Origin: Clytia hemisphaerica
Taxonomy: Eukaryota > Cnidaria > Hydrozoa > Leptothecata > Clytiidae
Reading direction: 5' to 3'
Assembly: GCA_902728285.1 (NCBI GenBank)
Contig: CACVBU010000237.1
Location: forward strand, 744,001-808,000
Length of the DNA: 64,000 nt
Below are positions 32,301 through 42,969 of this stretch, piece by piece. The notes under the pieces were generated by a model. That model worked only from the letters and a program-made list of their open reading frames with translations, did not search any database and was not told the origin of the DNA. Position numbers and translations under genes: made by a program. Every line of letters starts with the position of its first letter. Within the stretch, counting starts at the first letter, position 1.

Positions 32301-35300
32301 AATTTTCACGGGATTTAATTTCTCGGTTCACATATCAAAATTCAGTAGTTTCGCAGAGTTTAATTTCGCGGTTGAGAGAATGACGGTTGATTTATATGAC
32401 CTATTTTGGCCAAAAATGACCAATTTTAAAGGTGATTTTTTTAATTCTGAGCGAAAATTTATTCCCTTAAAGGTTTTGTTTTTACATAAGTGTTCTCGTT
32501 TCATATCAGACACATATTTCATATCAGGACAGCTTGTCTGCCTATTGTTATATTATATTGATATAAGTAAAAAAATGTTTCTGACCAATATTGCTCCACA
32601 TCCGTGTCAATCCATGTGAAAAAGCTTGGGAATTAGAATTGATGAGTAAGCAAACGATTTCACTCTCATTTAATTAAAAACAAAACCTTTAAGGTAATTT
32701 TGAAAGGTGCAGTCAAATATCGTTCAATTTCATTAATAATTGAAAAGAGACGAACCAATAAATTTTGTGCAGCATCGTATGAAGAGTCTTGTAGAATTTG
32801 TTGACATTCTTTCACCTTTAATGCAAAAAGAAGATAATTAAATTACTATGTCACCAATTATAATAACCTTAACTGGCCAAGATTCACCCCTGATTTGTGT
32901 AAGAAGCTTCATACCATCTAAAAGTTATTGCTCAGGGGCTGAAGTCTATCAGAGTTTTATGCGTCAAATAACTCAGTTGGGGAGGAGCATGTTGTTACGA
33001 TGAATGAATGTTAAAGTTTTCACTGGAGGATGGTAAATTCTTCTTACTCTAACAATGTACGTCCAATGGGCTTTTCCAGAAAAAACCCTGCACCCCCTGT
33101 TGAGGAGGTCCAACCTTTTGTGACCTACCCCCTTGGAATTCCAGGCAATTTTAGGATCATACCTGGAATATCTGGAATTCAGAATTTTTATAAGTTTTCA
33201 ATCATTACCCCCTTGGAATTCCGCTTATTTTTGACGGATTTTCGTCTACCCTTATGGAATTCCACTTCATTTTAAACCTTACCTCCTTGGAACGGAAATG
33301 GACCTCCTCAACAGGGGGTGCACGATTTTTTTCTGGAAAAGCCCAATCAACCTTGGCTTAACAACCGGGTTACTCAGAAAAAAGTCCCCCTCTTTGAAGT
33401 AAATTTTCTCGAGTTCTATCAACTGTTAAAGAATCAATCACTTCATTGCATTGGAAAGATAAAGGAAAAACTTAAATTTTGAGGGGTTATTTGTCAAATT
33501 TGGTCAACTAGATCAAAAAGTTATGATCTACATGCTAAAAAAGGCGAAACATGGGGGTATTAAAAATATATTGCAAGACAAAGACAATTTTTAGTGCTTG
33601 AAAAAGCATCATATCCCTTGATGATGCCTTTGGAGCTCTCAAGTTAAGCAAATAAAATAAAAATGAATCAATATAAAGATACCTTAGAGGTCTCGATAAT
33701 AAAAGAAGTGTATTCTTTATGATGATTTATTAAAATTCACTTCAGAGGGGGAACTTTTATGTGACCTTTTCATAAATTACGTTACGAACATCACTCGCCT
33801 CGTTTTGAAATTATTGCCTTGGTGATTTACTCCCAGCGGATTAAAAAAAACTATTTTCTATTTATAAAAAAATCATTCAATATCTTAAGGGACATAATCA
33901 CCATGGTAATTGTTTGAATACGAGACAAGTGTTATTCGTGACGTAATTTATGAAAAGGTCTATCGGATTAGTCTTCGCGAGTTTTATTTTCGCAAATCAT
34001 AGCTTTGAAAATTTTCGCGAGGATTCCAATCCGCGAATCAAGCAGAAAATTGTTGAAATGAGCCTTAATAACGCCAGAAATAGTATATTTACATTGTATT
34101 TCACATTGACATTCCGATTTTCAAAATATCGCGTGGATTTACTTTCGTGATTTAGTGATCCCACACCATTTCGTAAATATGGCAAAAACTCGCGAATAAT
34201 GCGAAATTAAGTCTCGCGAAAATGGATTCGATTAAAATAGTATGTAGAAAGAAAATGAAACGGAGTGGAGACATTGATTGACCTTTTCGTTTAACACTTC
34301 TCGGTGTTCTTGTATGCTTTCGTTCATTTCGATTAAAGTTTGATATCGTTGCATCAGTGATGACACCATATTGTCACTTGATTCCAAGTAATCTGTCAAA
34401 TCAAAAGCAAAAGAGTCGATCAAAACAGGCTATTAAGTTTTAAAGATCTTAGTTTTACATAAGTGGTCCTGTTTCATATCAAAGGGATGTTTTATATCAG
34501 GCCGGTGTCTATTGCAGCTTATACAACTCTCCCAAGTTCATCGATTTTTTTTCAACCTCTCCAGTTTGAAATGAGAACTTGATACTTTTGAAGCTTTTGT
34601 GATACAAAGTCATTCTGAAAATTTGAGATCAAAAGCTTTTTCCGTTCCTTTTTTATGGCTGTTTTAATTTCTTTTTTTTACGGTCAAACCTTTCTTTAAA
34701 AATATTTTATCCTACCCGGCCTCGTTTCTATTCCGTTTCCTTGGGTTACTTTTGTTAAAGAAAAAACCAAAAAATTACGAAATACTACATGTTCGATTTA
34801 ATATTGATTGCGTTTTTCTCATATAAAATGGCTCCAATTTTTGTCACAGCTGAAAATAATCAAACTATCAAATTCTCACTGAAAAATATGTGCTATTTCA
34901 TTTGGTCCAAAACCAACAGAAAGCACCTGGAAAATATTGTGCTATTTTTTCCATCACCACTGAATTTTCTGACTTGAAAACCATGGAATTCAAATCCTCA
35001 GATAAAAACATGGGAATATCAATTCCCATTGAGTTTCAGTCCGTTTTTCTTTTTTACCCCCGAATGGTTGAAAAATCCTACCGGCTCTGTGAAAAAGCGT
35101 TGTTTCAAGAGTTGATGGAACTCTCCCTTCACATAAACTCTTAGGTTACATCGAAGTTAAAGTTTGAGAGAAAAGTGACGAAATAACAATTAAAAGGAGC
35201 ACTTATGAGTATTGCAAAATCATATTAGAATTTTTTATAATAAACCTTCAGGTAGTTCATCCACTGCAGACATCAGAAATTGCTCATAAATTTGATACTT

Positions 35301-38300
35301 TGCAATCTTCCTTTTCAGCGTCGACAGTCTGAAAAATAACAATACCGAACGTGTGAAGAACAACCACTACTGATTAAAAACAGTTGACCCGCTGGGATGT
35401 CAGCAACACTCGAAAATTGTCCTCGGTTAAATAAAACCCTACAATTTCAGCCCAAATAGGAAATCAACTTTCATTTCACCCCCACTTGAAGTTCAATGGA
35501 AAAATTGCACTCCAAAAACATCCCCACTTCAAGTTTTGAGCAGGGAACAATGGCATTTATATCCCTATTGGGATTTTGATGAAAATGTATCCCCACGGAT
35601 ATATACCACCGGGGTTGTGAGACAGGGGTTTTCAAAACATAAGTTGTACCTATTTTGTAGCTTTTCGACGTTCATCTTCATCGACCTTAATTCATCTTCC
35701 TTTTGATTTTTCAGTTTGGATTCTTTTTCATATTTCAATACAGCTCTTGTTTTCTTTGCATTGTTTTCATCAATGAATTTTTCAAAATTATTCACCCTTT
35801 CCGTCAACTAGTTGAAAATAATTAGTTTATGAATTTAGCATAGAGAAGTTGCTACTGTTCTACCTTTAAGTTGATTAATTTTGGATTTGGCTTAATTTGG
35901 AGATGGGAAAAATGCCATTGACAGGGATTTAATTTGGCGAATTGGGAATTTGGGGACACTGAAATGGATGAAAGTTACTATAAAACATATAAAAAGGTTT
36001 GATTATTCCTGATTATTAGACATCATATTCTTTCTGTTAAATTTAGCAGGGATTTAATTTGGCGAAACACCGATTTTTGAAATTTTGGCGGGGACTTAAT
36101 TTGGCGAATTTTGTAAAACTTTGTCAAATTCGCCTAATTCCCGCCAAAATTAATAGAATTTTCATTAGACTAAACTTTTCAGAATTGAAAAAAGAAAGGC
36201 TAACTTAAATTTGAGATATCATTCGTTAAATTTGCTTCCCCGTTCAAAACAAAATTTCGTCCAAAAACGTCATAAATATAGTTGTTTTTAAATATCTGCT
36301 CCAATAATTTAAAATTCAAAGTGCTAATGGACAACTAAAACACGCTCTTTCCTAATAGTCTACTCTCGGGTGCCTAATGAACGTACATGTACGTTTATTT
36401 TTTCGTGTCAAATTTCCCACCTGTACGCACCTTATTAGGACCTGTAAGTTTATTTATTTTGAAGAATTTTCCATCCTGTACGTTTATTTATTTTGTTGGA
36501 GATTTCGAATGTTACACAAGTAAATTCGAACGTTTTGCTATAAATTCGAGCGTTTGATTTGAATTCAGACGTTCAAATCAAAACAAAATTGTTCCCTGTA
36601 CGTTTCCCTGTATTTTAGCCTGTACTTTTATTTATTTTAGCTCTGATTTCTCGACTGTACGTTTATTTCAGCCCGTACGTTTATTAATTCCGATTTCATT
36701 TCCCCCCTGTACGTTTATTCTGGTCTGTACGTTTATTTGGCATTCAAGAGTAGTCTTTTTTAGTTTTTAATTGAATTTTAATCCCGTTTTCGGGATTAGA
36801 TGGACTGTCTAGTAAAAGAGTGAAATTTGATACAAATTCTTAAAAATGACGTTTTTTAATAAAAAGGTATAATCAGAGATATTTTGAGATATTTTCCAAA
36901 GTCAAGATATTCAAGTTACAAGTTTTTTTTACTTTCAACAAAAAAAAAACAATAGAATTCTATCGTGAGAAGCATGTAAAAACCCATTTTTAGAAATTTA
37001 GAATTGTCATTTCTTGATTTTGAAAATGAGTTAGGCAAAAGGGTTTGAATGTTTGGCCCAGGACAATGGTAGGAATGAATCTATAGGCAAACCATCTGAA
37101 CATCTCTTTAAACAAATTATTTTCGTATTTTTGTTTCAACTCTTAATCGGTGGAACCAACTTTAGTTTATGATATATAGCTTAAACTTTAAGTTAGCATT
37201 TCTTATTTCCATTGTACATATGAGTACTATGTTTCTTCCAATAGCGAAGAATAGATACATACTTTTCGTCTTTCCCGGATTAGATGTTCCTCTTGTTTTC
37301 GATATTTATCCATTTTCGCTTTGAATTCACTCCGTGTTTGGTTGAACTCTGCATCAACTCTGTGCAGCTCATTTTGTCGTTTAAGCAGTAATGTTTTCTG
37401 GTGTGTTCTGAAACCTGTTTCTATGAGTTGACCAGCTTTCTAAACAGAATTTAATTGAAAATGAATTGTTCGGTTCAGAGAATGTGCAAAGAAGATATTT
37501 AAAGCAAGAAATGACTCTCAAAGAATATCTTTGTGTACCACTGGTAGGGAATCCAAAAAGGGAAATGGACATTTTTTTCCATAATTTTTGGAATTACCAT
37601 CATATCATAGATAGGAATGACCTCTGAAAACGTTTTCCACTAAAAACCTCACTAGATATAGCTCTCTTGTTTACAGGAAAAGCTATTGTTTTAAGTTGAT
37701 GGAGAACCTTATAGATATCAAAAGAAAGAAGAGAAAACAAGCTAGATGCTGAATGGACCTACCTGATGATGAAAGTTAGATAGCAATGCAAGGAGAAAAA
37801 TGAAAAAAATCAGTCAGAAAACATAGCGTTTAGCGAAAATGCATAACGCAAGAAATTCATCATTGATTGATGGTGGGGGGAGAGGGAAGGGTTGTAGGGA
37901 AAAAATAAATAGAAAGTTCTGGTCGAAATCAGTTTTATTGACAATTGAATCATGCTTGATGGTGAGCATTGTTATCGATAATGTTTTTGTGTGAAAAACA
38001 TAGAAATATGAGGAAAAAACCCAATGAAAATCTGCAAAAACGGCAATTTCTGGAATTTTCAACCGGAAAAAAATTTTTCTCAAAAATCGAACTCGGCCAT
38101 GTATGCATTGCGCATACGCATCTTTCTGCAAAAAATCAGAAAAAAATAAAAATAAAAATTCGAGGAAATGTAAAAAAAACGGTTTTTCCGGCATATTTCC
38201 GGCATTTTAGGCCGGAAAAAAATGTTTTTCGAAAATCGGGCTCCATCACATTTTAGATATTGTCATATTGCGTCAGTGTGCAAAATTTCATAAAAAAATA

Positions 38301-40379
38301 TAAAGGACAGCTCGAGAAATTCAAGAAATACTGTCTTTCCGGCGAAAATAGGTTGTTCCGGCAACTTTTAAAAAAGTTCCGGCTTCAAAAATCAATTTTA
38401 TTGAAAATTGAAACATGCTTGATAGTGGGCATTGCTATTAAAAATGTTTTTGAATGAAAAAACAACCAATTATAAGGAAAATGTCCAATGAAAATCTAGA
38501 AAAACGGCGATTTCCGGCATATTTCAGGCATTTTCCGCCGGAAAAAATTTTTTCTCAAAAATCGGACTCGGCCATGTTTTAGGCATTGTTAATAAGCATC
38601 TTTGAGCAAAAAATCAGAAAAAACTAATGATAAAATCTCGAGAAAATGCCAAAAATCCAGTTTTTCCGGTATATTTCCGGCATTTTCGGCCGGAAATGAA
38701 TTTTTTTCGAAAATCGGGCTTCGTCACAATTTAGGTATTGACATTTTGCATCAGTGTGCGAAATTTCATGAAAAAATATAAAGTACAGCTCAAGAAATTC
38801 AAGAAATACTGTTTTTCCGGCGAAAATCGGCTGTTCCGGCGATTTTTAGAAAGTTCCGGCTTCAAAAATTAGTTTTATTGACAATTGAACCATGCTTGAT
38901 CGTGGACATTGCTATTGATAATGTTTTTGTATGAAAAAACAACAAAATATAAGGAAAAAGTCCAATGAAAATCTGCAAAAACGGCGATTTCCGGCATATT
39001 TCCGGCATTTTCGACCGGAAAAGATTTTTTCTTAAAAATTGGACTCGGCCAAGTTTTGGGCATTGCTAATACGCATCTTTGTGCAAAAAATCAGAAAAAT
39101 CTAATGATGAAATCTTGAGAAAATGCCAAAAAACCGGTTTTTCCGGCATATTCCCGGCATTTTTGGCCGGAAATGATTTTTTTTCGAAAATCGGTCTCCA
39201 TCACATTTTGGGCATTGCCATTTTGCATCATTGTGCCAAAAATCAGAAAAAACTAATGAGCCAATCCTGAGAAAAGCTGGTAACAGACGGACGGACGAAC
39301 GGACGAACGGACGGACGGACGAACGGACAGAGGTTAATTTATAGGACCTCCAGGTAGGTCCAAAAACTGTCTTTTGAGTTTCGAAAACAAGCAATTGAAA
39401 AACATGACCTCAAAAAATGTTTCCCTTTTAAGATTCCAGTCGATTCTTAACTTTAACTTTAAATATAAGTGTTTAATGTCAAACATAACAGCTGAAAGAT
39501 GTGAGATGACATCTCAGATACCTCTCTAACAACAGGGAATCTTTGGATGACATTATTGGATTCTTCTCCATGGCTAGTTTCTTCTTCTACTTCTTCTTCA
39601 TCCTCTCTATACAAGGGAAGAAAGGGAGAAGCTTCATTAGTTAGAAGTATAAAATTATAATTCAGATTTGATTTGAAGACATGCTCATGTACAGATGATT
39701 GTCGCAAAGAACATAACTTTTCATGGTTGTAATATAATTACATTTTATGAATTTTACGACTGATTTTGAAATTCAAAAAAGTCACTCAGAACATGCCCAT
39801 TTCATCCATTATTCTAGGTATCCATGTGTTGTATAAAATGAGTTACTAATCATATTTTTAAAAGGGGTTAGAACCCCTCTTAAATGGGAAGACCGCATCC
39901 TTAAGTGGTAGCCTTCTCCCACTGTATAAGACTAATGGTAAATGCATTGACTCCACTTGTTTGACTCACATTTATCTTATATGAAACACTGCATAGAGCT
40001 TTTCCTCCTCTTTTTGAAACAAAATAATGCACCATCTTGAATGAAGTATCGTCTCATAGGTTTTTACTATGGTCTGCTTTAAGCAAAGATGGCGCATTAG
40101 TTCGCTTCACCTGTTGTGGCTGGGGAAAGACTCTATCTAGTATTTTATATAAGATATCTATGGGTTTAACCCTGATAAATTTAAGCTCAAACTCCGAAAG
40201 TTCAGTTATTAAGGCAAAGTTTTTCGTATCAGACTTTCCATAAAAAAGTCCAGATTCTTCAAATTTTGCTTAATTTTGAGACCAAAAAGCTGATACTTTT
40301 GAAACCCTTACCTGAGTTGAGTAACAAAAATTCTTTTCCGTTGGTCATGAAATCTTATGCTATCAAAATTTGCTGACAT
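29388..40379 (-). CDS. Coiled-coil protein of the CCDC42/CFAP73 (DUF4200) family, ten exons
   Basis: Coding exons on the minus strand are 40312-40379, 39522-39606, 37263-37439, 35650-35807, 35246-35328, 34283-34392, 32756-32815, 31588-31698, 30384-30497 and 29388-29522. Together they give 1101 bp and 366 residues. All junctions are GT-AG and keep phase. The start is fixed by in-frame TAA and TAG codons just upstream of the ATG. After an acidic N terminus, residues 52-250 form a long coiled coil with family hallmarks: LLLKRQNELHRVDAEF, NFEKFIDENNAKKTRA, YQIYEQFLMSAVDE, LMQRYQTLIEMNESI and LHNKELAECRERFE. Near the C terminus, TYLQDREDVYQMT matches the family's final helix, followed by a Ser/Gln-rich tail. 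Vertebrate members are about 310-316 aa. CFAP73 and its algal relative MIA2 act with CFAP100 on inner dynein arms of motile cilia, while CCDC42 serves sperm flagellum and head assembly. I cannot tell which paralogue this is. Exon 7 uses a weak donor (see findings). Confidence 0.85.
31184..31487. mobile_element. Degenerate inverted-repeat element in intron 8 of the CCDC42-like gene
   Basis: Arms beginning CTGACGT and ending ACGTCAG pair imperfectly over about 75 bp each (shared core caatctttgatcgga). Divergence between the arms suggests an old copy. Confidence 0.5.
31748..32008. mobile_element. Second CTCACAGACCC-type MITE copy
   Basis: Shares the left end (ctcgcagacccacggga), the middle (cactgaaaataat, ctcactgcaaaatat) and the right end (atcctaccgga) with 29072-29347. 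Lies in intron 7. Confidence 0.55.
32287..32694. mobile_element. TA-flanked MITE of the motif family, abutting exon 7
   Basis: Flanks TA at 32285-32286 and 32695-32696; ends CCTTAAGGGAAGAAATT and CCTTTAAGG. One arm carries GGATTTAATTT and TTTAATTTCGCGG motifs. It lies about 60 bp downstream (in gene direction) of the exon 7 donor. Confidence 0.7.
33068..33344. mobile_element. MITE with GGGCTTTTCCAGAAAAAA ends
   Basis: Inverted arms of about 45 bp (the inner part is CACCCCCTGTTGAGGAGG) and a possible 3-bp AAT duplication. The interior repeats cccttggaattcc four times. Intron 6 of the CCDC42-like gene. Confidence 0.72.
33760..33961. mobile_element. Small foldback element, GACCTTTTCATAAATTACGT arms
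   Basis: Arms at 33760-33787 and 33935-33960 are near-perfect inverted repeats. It directly abuts the CGCGAA-motif MITE that starts at about 33963. Confidence 0.6.
33963..34236. mobile_element. Divergent CGCGAA-motif MITE
   Basis: Left end TCGGATTAGTCTTCGCGAG; right end CTCGCGAAAATGGATTCGA. The motif units (TTTTATTTTCGCAAAT, GGATTTACTTTCGTGA) are eroded compared with the copy at 2655, so this is an older member. Confidence 0.62.
34525..34625 (-). repeat. Inverted copy of the first ~105 bases of the window
   Basis: Near-identical to 1-105 on the opposite strand (shared core gtatcaagttctc, with tttcaaactggagagg). Lies in intron 5 of the CCDC42-like gene. The parent element is not identifiable. 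Confidence 0.6.
34831..35092. mobile_element. Third CTCACAGACCC-type MITE copy, left end lost
   Basis: Shares ctgaaaataatcaaact, the middle segment and atcctaccggctctgtga with the copies at 29072 and 31748. Confidence 0.5.
35880..36150. mobile_element. GGCGAAT-motif element, eroded
   Basis: Repeated GGGATTTAATTTGGCGAA units on the left and the complementary form (cgcctaattcccgcc) on the right. Ends are not sharp. Intron 3 of the CCDC42-like gene. Confidence 0.5.
36363..36750. mobile_element. TA-flanked MITE related to the 27725 element
   Basis: Ends CTCTCGGGTGCC and GGCATTCAAGAG, with TA at 36361-36362 and 36751-36752. The interior is an irregular array of CTGTACGTTTATTT units (at least eight), plus a short gaacgtt/aacgttc-like palindromic patch near 36505-36580. 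Confidence 0.75.
37931..39270. repeat. Three-unit tandem repeat, about 463-477 bp per unit
   Basis: Units begin at 37931, 38394 and 38871 with ttttattgacaattgaa-type sequence. Each contains two blocks of a ccggcatatttccggcatttt motif followed by cggaaaaaatttttt. The whole repeat lies in intron 2 of the CCDC42-like gene. Occasional 60-95-codon frames inside are low-complexity (Lys/Phe-rich) and not genes. Confidence 0.82.
39288..39332. repeat. GGAC/GAAC microsatellite
   Basis: An irregular run of gacg and gaacg tetramers immediately after the three-unit repeat. It is followed by ttaatttataggacctcc, which looks like the end of the same dispersed element. Confidence 0.8.
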
Positions 40380-42042
40380 GTTTTGCTATTAGTTTCTGAA
40401 AAGAAAAAGGAACGAGACATGCTAATTATACTTATGACGCTATCTTATTTGACGAATGAAAGAAGAAAAGAGTTAAAAATGCAATTTCAAGTGTAAAACA
40501 ATAAAAAATCTATTTGAATGTAAATTTGGTTAAGAAATTTGCCAATTTTAGCAATGACTTTAATAGCTTGGAAGAAACCATGAGGGAATATTTATAATAT
40601 TCCTGTTACCTAGGGACAAGATAATTTATCCTATTTGTACTGCCTGGGGGAAAGTAATTTATGCTGGAAAAATTGTTATTAAATAGTTCGTACATTCTCA
40701 TAAACAGCTATTCACAACTTTCATAAAAATGGTCTGCTGCATCTCTCCCATGCTCTGAGAAAAGGAAGTAACCCACATTTTTTATGAATTTTGAACTTTT
40801 TTTTACAAAAACGAACTGTTTGAATTTTCTTCTTTTTGTCAGAAAAAATTATCACTTACTTGTTTTTGTTATAAAACATTTTCCAGAAACCTGTTAGTTA
40901 CTTCTTTCTTCATTTTTTTTGGTTTAGGTTTACTGACAAAGCAAAGATGTACAGTTTTTCTAAGCATCAGTAAATATCAGTGAGAGCATAATAAAGCCTA
41001 AAACTAATCTTCAATGAGTAGAACAATAATCAGTCATTTTTTTGAAAGGGATAATCCTTTTTTGAATATCAGATGCAAACACCTTTACCCTTTTTTCTCA
41101 AAATCAAGCAAACGTGGGTTAATTCCTTTTGTAAAAAAGGGGCAGGTCTGTGCTACTGTACTATTTAAAAAATTTTGAGGTACGGTTTGAGCTGTTAATG
41201 TAAAACGCATGTCACAGGTCAGAAGGTCATAGACACAGGTCACAGGTATAACAAATAACAGACCAGGAAACTGTAACGCACTGTTTTGTCTGTCATCTTT
41301 TTATTCGTTTGGGAGATGATGACAACGGCCTTTTAATAACTAATGGCGCCAGCAGAATTTTTTTAAATGATGAGGTCATATAATTAAAATTAATGGAGAT
41401 AATTTCTAAACTTTCTCACAGAAATTTCCGGAATCAATTATCTCTGTAATATATAGCTGCAGAAAAAACTGGCTGTAACAATTTGAGGGCCGTGCTGCGG
41501 GCTGCCAAGCAAAGAGAAACCCAAACATAAATATACATAAATATTCAAAACAGCCAAAGCAATCAAAAAGAAAAATGGCGAATAACATTTGGCATAGAAT
41601 GAACTTTTCTAAAATAGATACATATGATGAAGATCAGAGATCTGACTTCAAGGAGAGCAAGTGTTGAAAATACTAAGTAAAATAAAAATGAAACATGAAA
41701 GGGGCTAATATTTTTATAATTATATGGTTTTTTCCATTTTTTTGAATTTTTGAATTATATTTCTGGTGAAAATTTCTATGCCATGAGTAAACGTCCACAA
41801 CCACCACCCCCATTCCCTGTGTGATAAACGAAGCACTAGAAAAACTCCCACTGAAAATTGAAAGTACATTACAGTCAAGTATCAATATTTGAGGTACCTA
41901 TTATAAATTCATAGTTTTAAATACTTTTCTTGGAAGTCATAGGACAATTAATTAAAGTGAATTTAAGATGATTGGGTGGATATTGGGCAGACGGGCGTTT
42001 TGGAAGTACGCATGTTTAAATTATCCTACTTCCAAACAATTA
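40380..42042. other. Upstream of the CCDC42-like gene, no gene seen
   Basis: About 1.7 kb of AT-rich sequence. An acceptor-like cttttcag lies 20 bp upstream of the CCDC42-like start, so a 5' UTR exon may exist further upstream, somewhere above 40400, but I cannot place it. No other feature is supported. Confidence 0.4.
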
Positions 42043-42447
42043 CTTTAATCGTAGAAATTTTAGCGAGACTAATTTTAGCGTATATTAGCGAATCAGGAAA
42101 ATCTAGATTTTTTTGGATTTATTTTAGCGAATCACGATTTCAAAAAATTTTGTGTGGATAAATTTTAGCGAATACTTACATTATTGACTGAATTCGTTTT
42201 CTAGCATTTCTTTGCACTGAAACCCTTCCTATTTATAAAAATGTATCAAGGCAATAAAACCAGAAATTTCGCGCGGATAAATTTTAGCGAATACTTACAT
42301 TATTGACTGAATTCGTTTTCTAGCATTTCTTTGCACTGAAACCCTTCCTATTGATAAAAATGTATCAAGGCAATAAAATTTTAGCGGAAATAGGGAAAAC
42401 TCGCTAAAACGCTAAAATCAGTCTCGCTAAAATTTCTACGATTAAAG
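42043..42447. mobile_element. MITE of the TAGCGA-motif family, TA target duplication
   Basis: Near-perfect inverted ends CTTTAATCGTAGAAATTTT and AAAATTTCTACGATTAAAG, flanked by TA. The interior repeats GGATAAATTTTAGCGAATA and has an almost exact ~93 bp direct duplication (about 42163-42255 and 42282-42375). The shared CTTTAAYCG start links it to the CGCGAA-motif family. Confidence 0.82.
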
Positions 42448-42562
42448 TAAAACAATCCGGGGGTAAGTGTAGAAGTAACACAGATTATTTTTTAACTAAG
42501 AAAATATAACGTATATATTTTATTTGATTATACTGTAAATGCTGAAAAATACTTCTTTGATT

Positions 42563-42841
42563 ACGACCCTGCCTATGCCCCGGACAGTCCGGGGTTTTTT
42601 TGATGCGTGCCCGGGGTCCGTATTATTTGTTTTTGAGAGACTACCCCGGACGCCCCAGACAGCCCGCGCGGTCGCTTTTTATAGAATCGCTGACCGCGCG
42701 GGCTTTTTTGTGCTCGGCGATATACGTCCGGGGTAAATTTATGGCGCAAAAATTGGAGCCTCGGACGTAGGTCCGGGGAAAAAGTTATTTTTTTCAGACC
42801 CCAGACATTTGCCCCGGACTGTCGGGCATAGGCAGGGTCGT
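42563..42841. mobile_element. GC-rich hairpin MITE with 8-bp target duplication
   Basis: Inverted ends ACGACCCTGCCTATGCCCC and GGGCATAGGCAGGGTCGT. CTTTGATT occurs at 42555-42562 and 42842-42849. An inner palindrome (agcccgcgcggtcgc ... gaccgcgcgggct) makes the core strongly self-complementary. The 8-bp duplication suits a hAT-type element. Its GC content stands out from the AT-rich surroundings. Confidence 0.82.
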
Positions 42842-42865
42842 CTTTGATTCAAAAATAATCTGTCT

Positions 42866-42969
42866 AATTTCGGTCAGTCTGGGTTCATCATTTTTCTAGA
42901 TTGGAAAATACCTGTCTTTTTTAATTTGTTTTTTTTCTCGAAAAATGATGAACCAGACTGACCAAAATT
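42866..42969. mobile_element. 100 bp foldback element
   Basis: Arms TCGGTCAGTCTGGGTTCATC and GATGAACCAGACTGACC surround a T-rich loop; a possible AATT duplication flanks it. It lies only 17 bp from the end of the 42563-42841 element. Confidence 0.6.
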
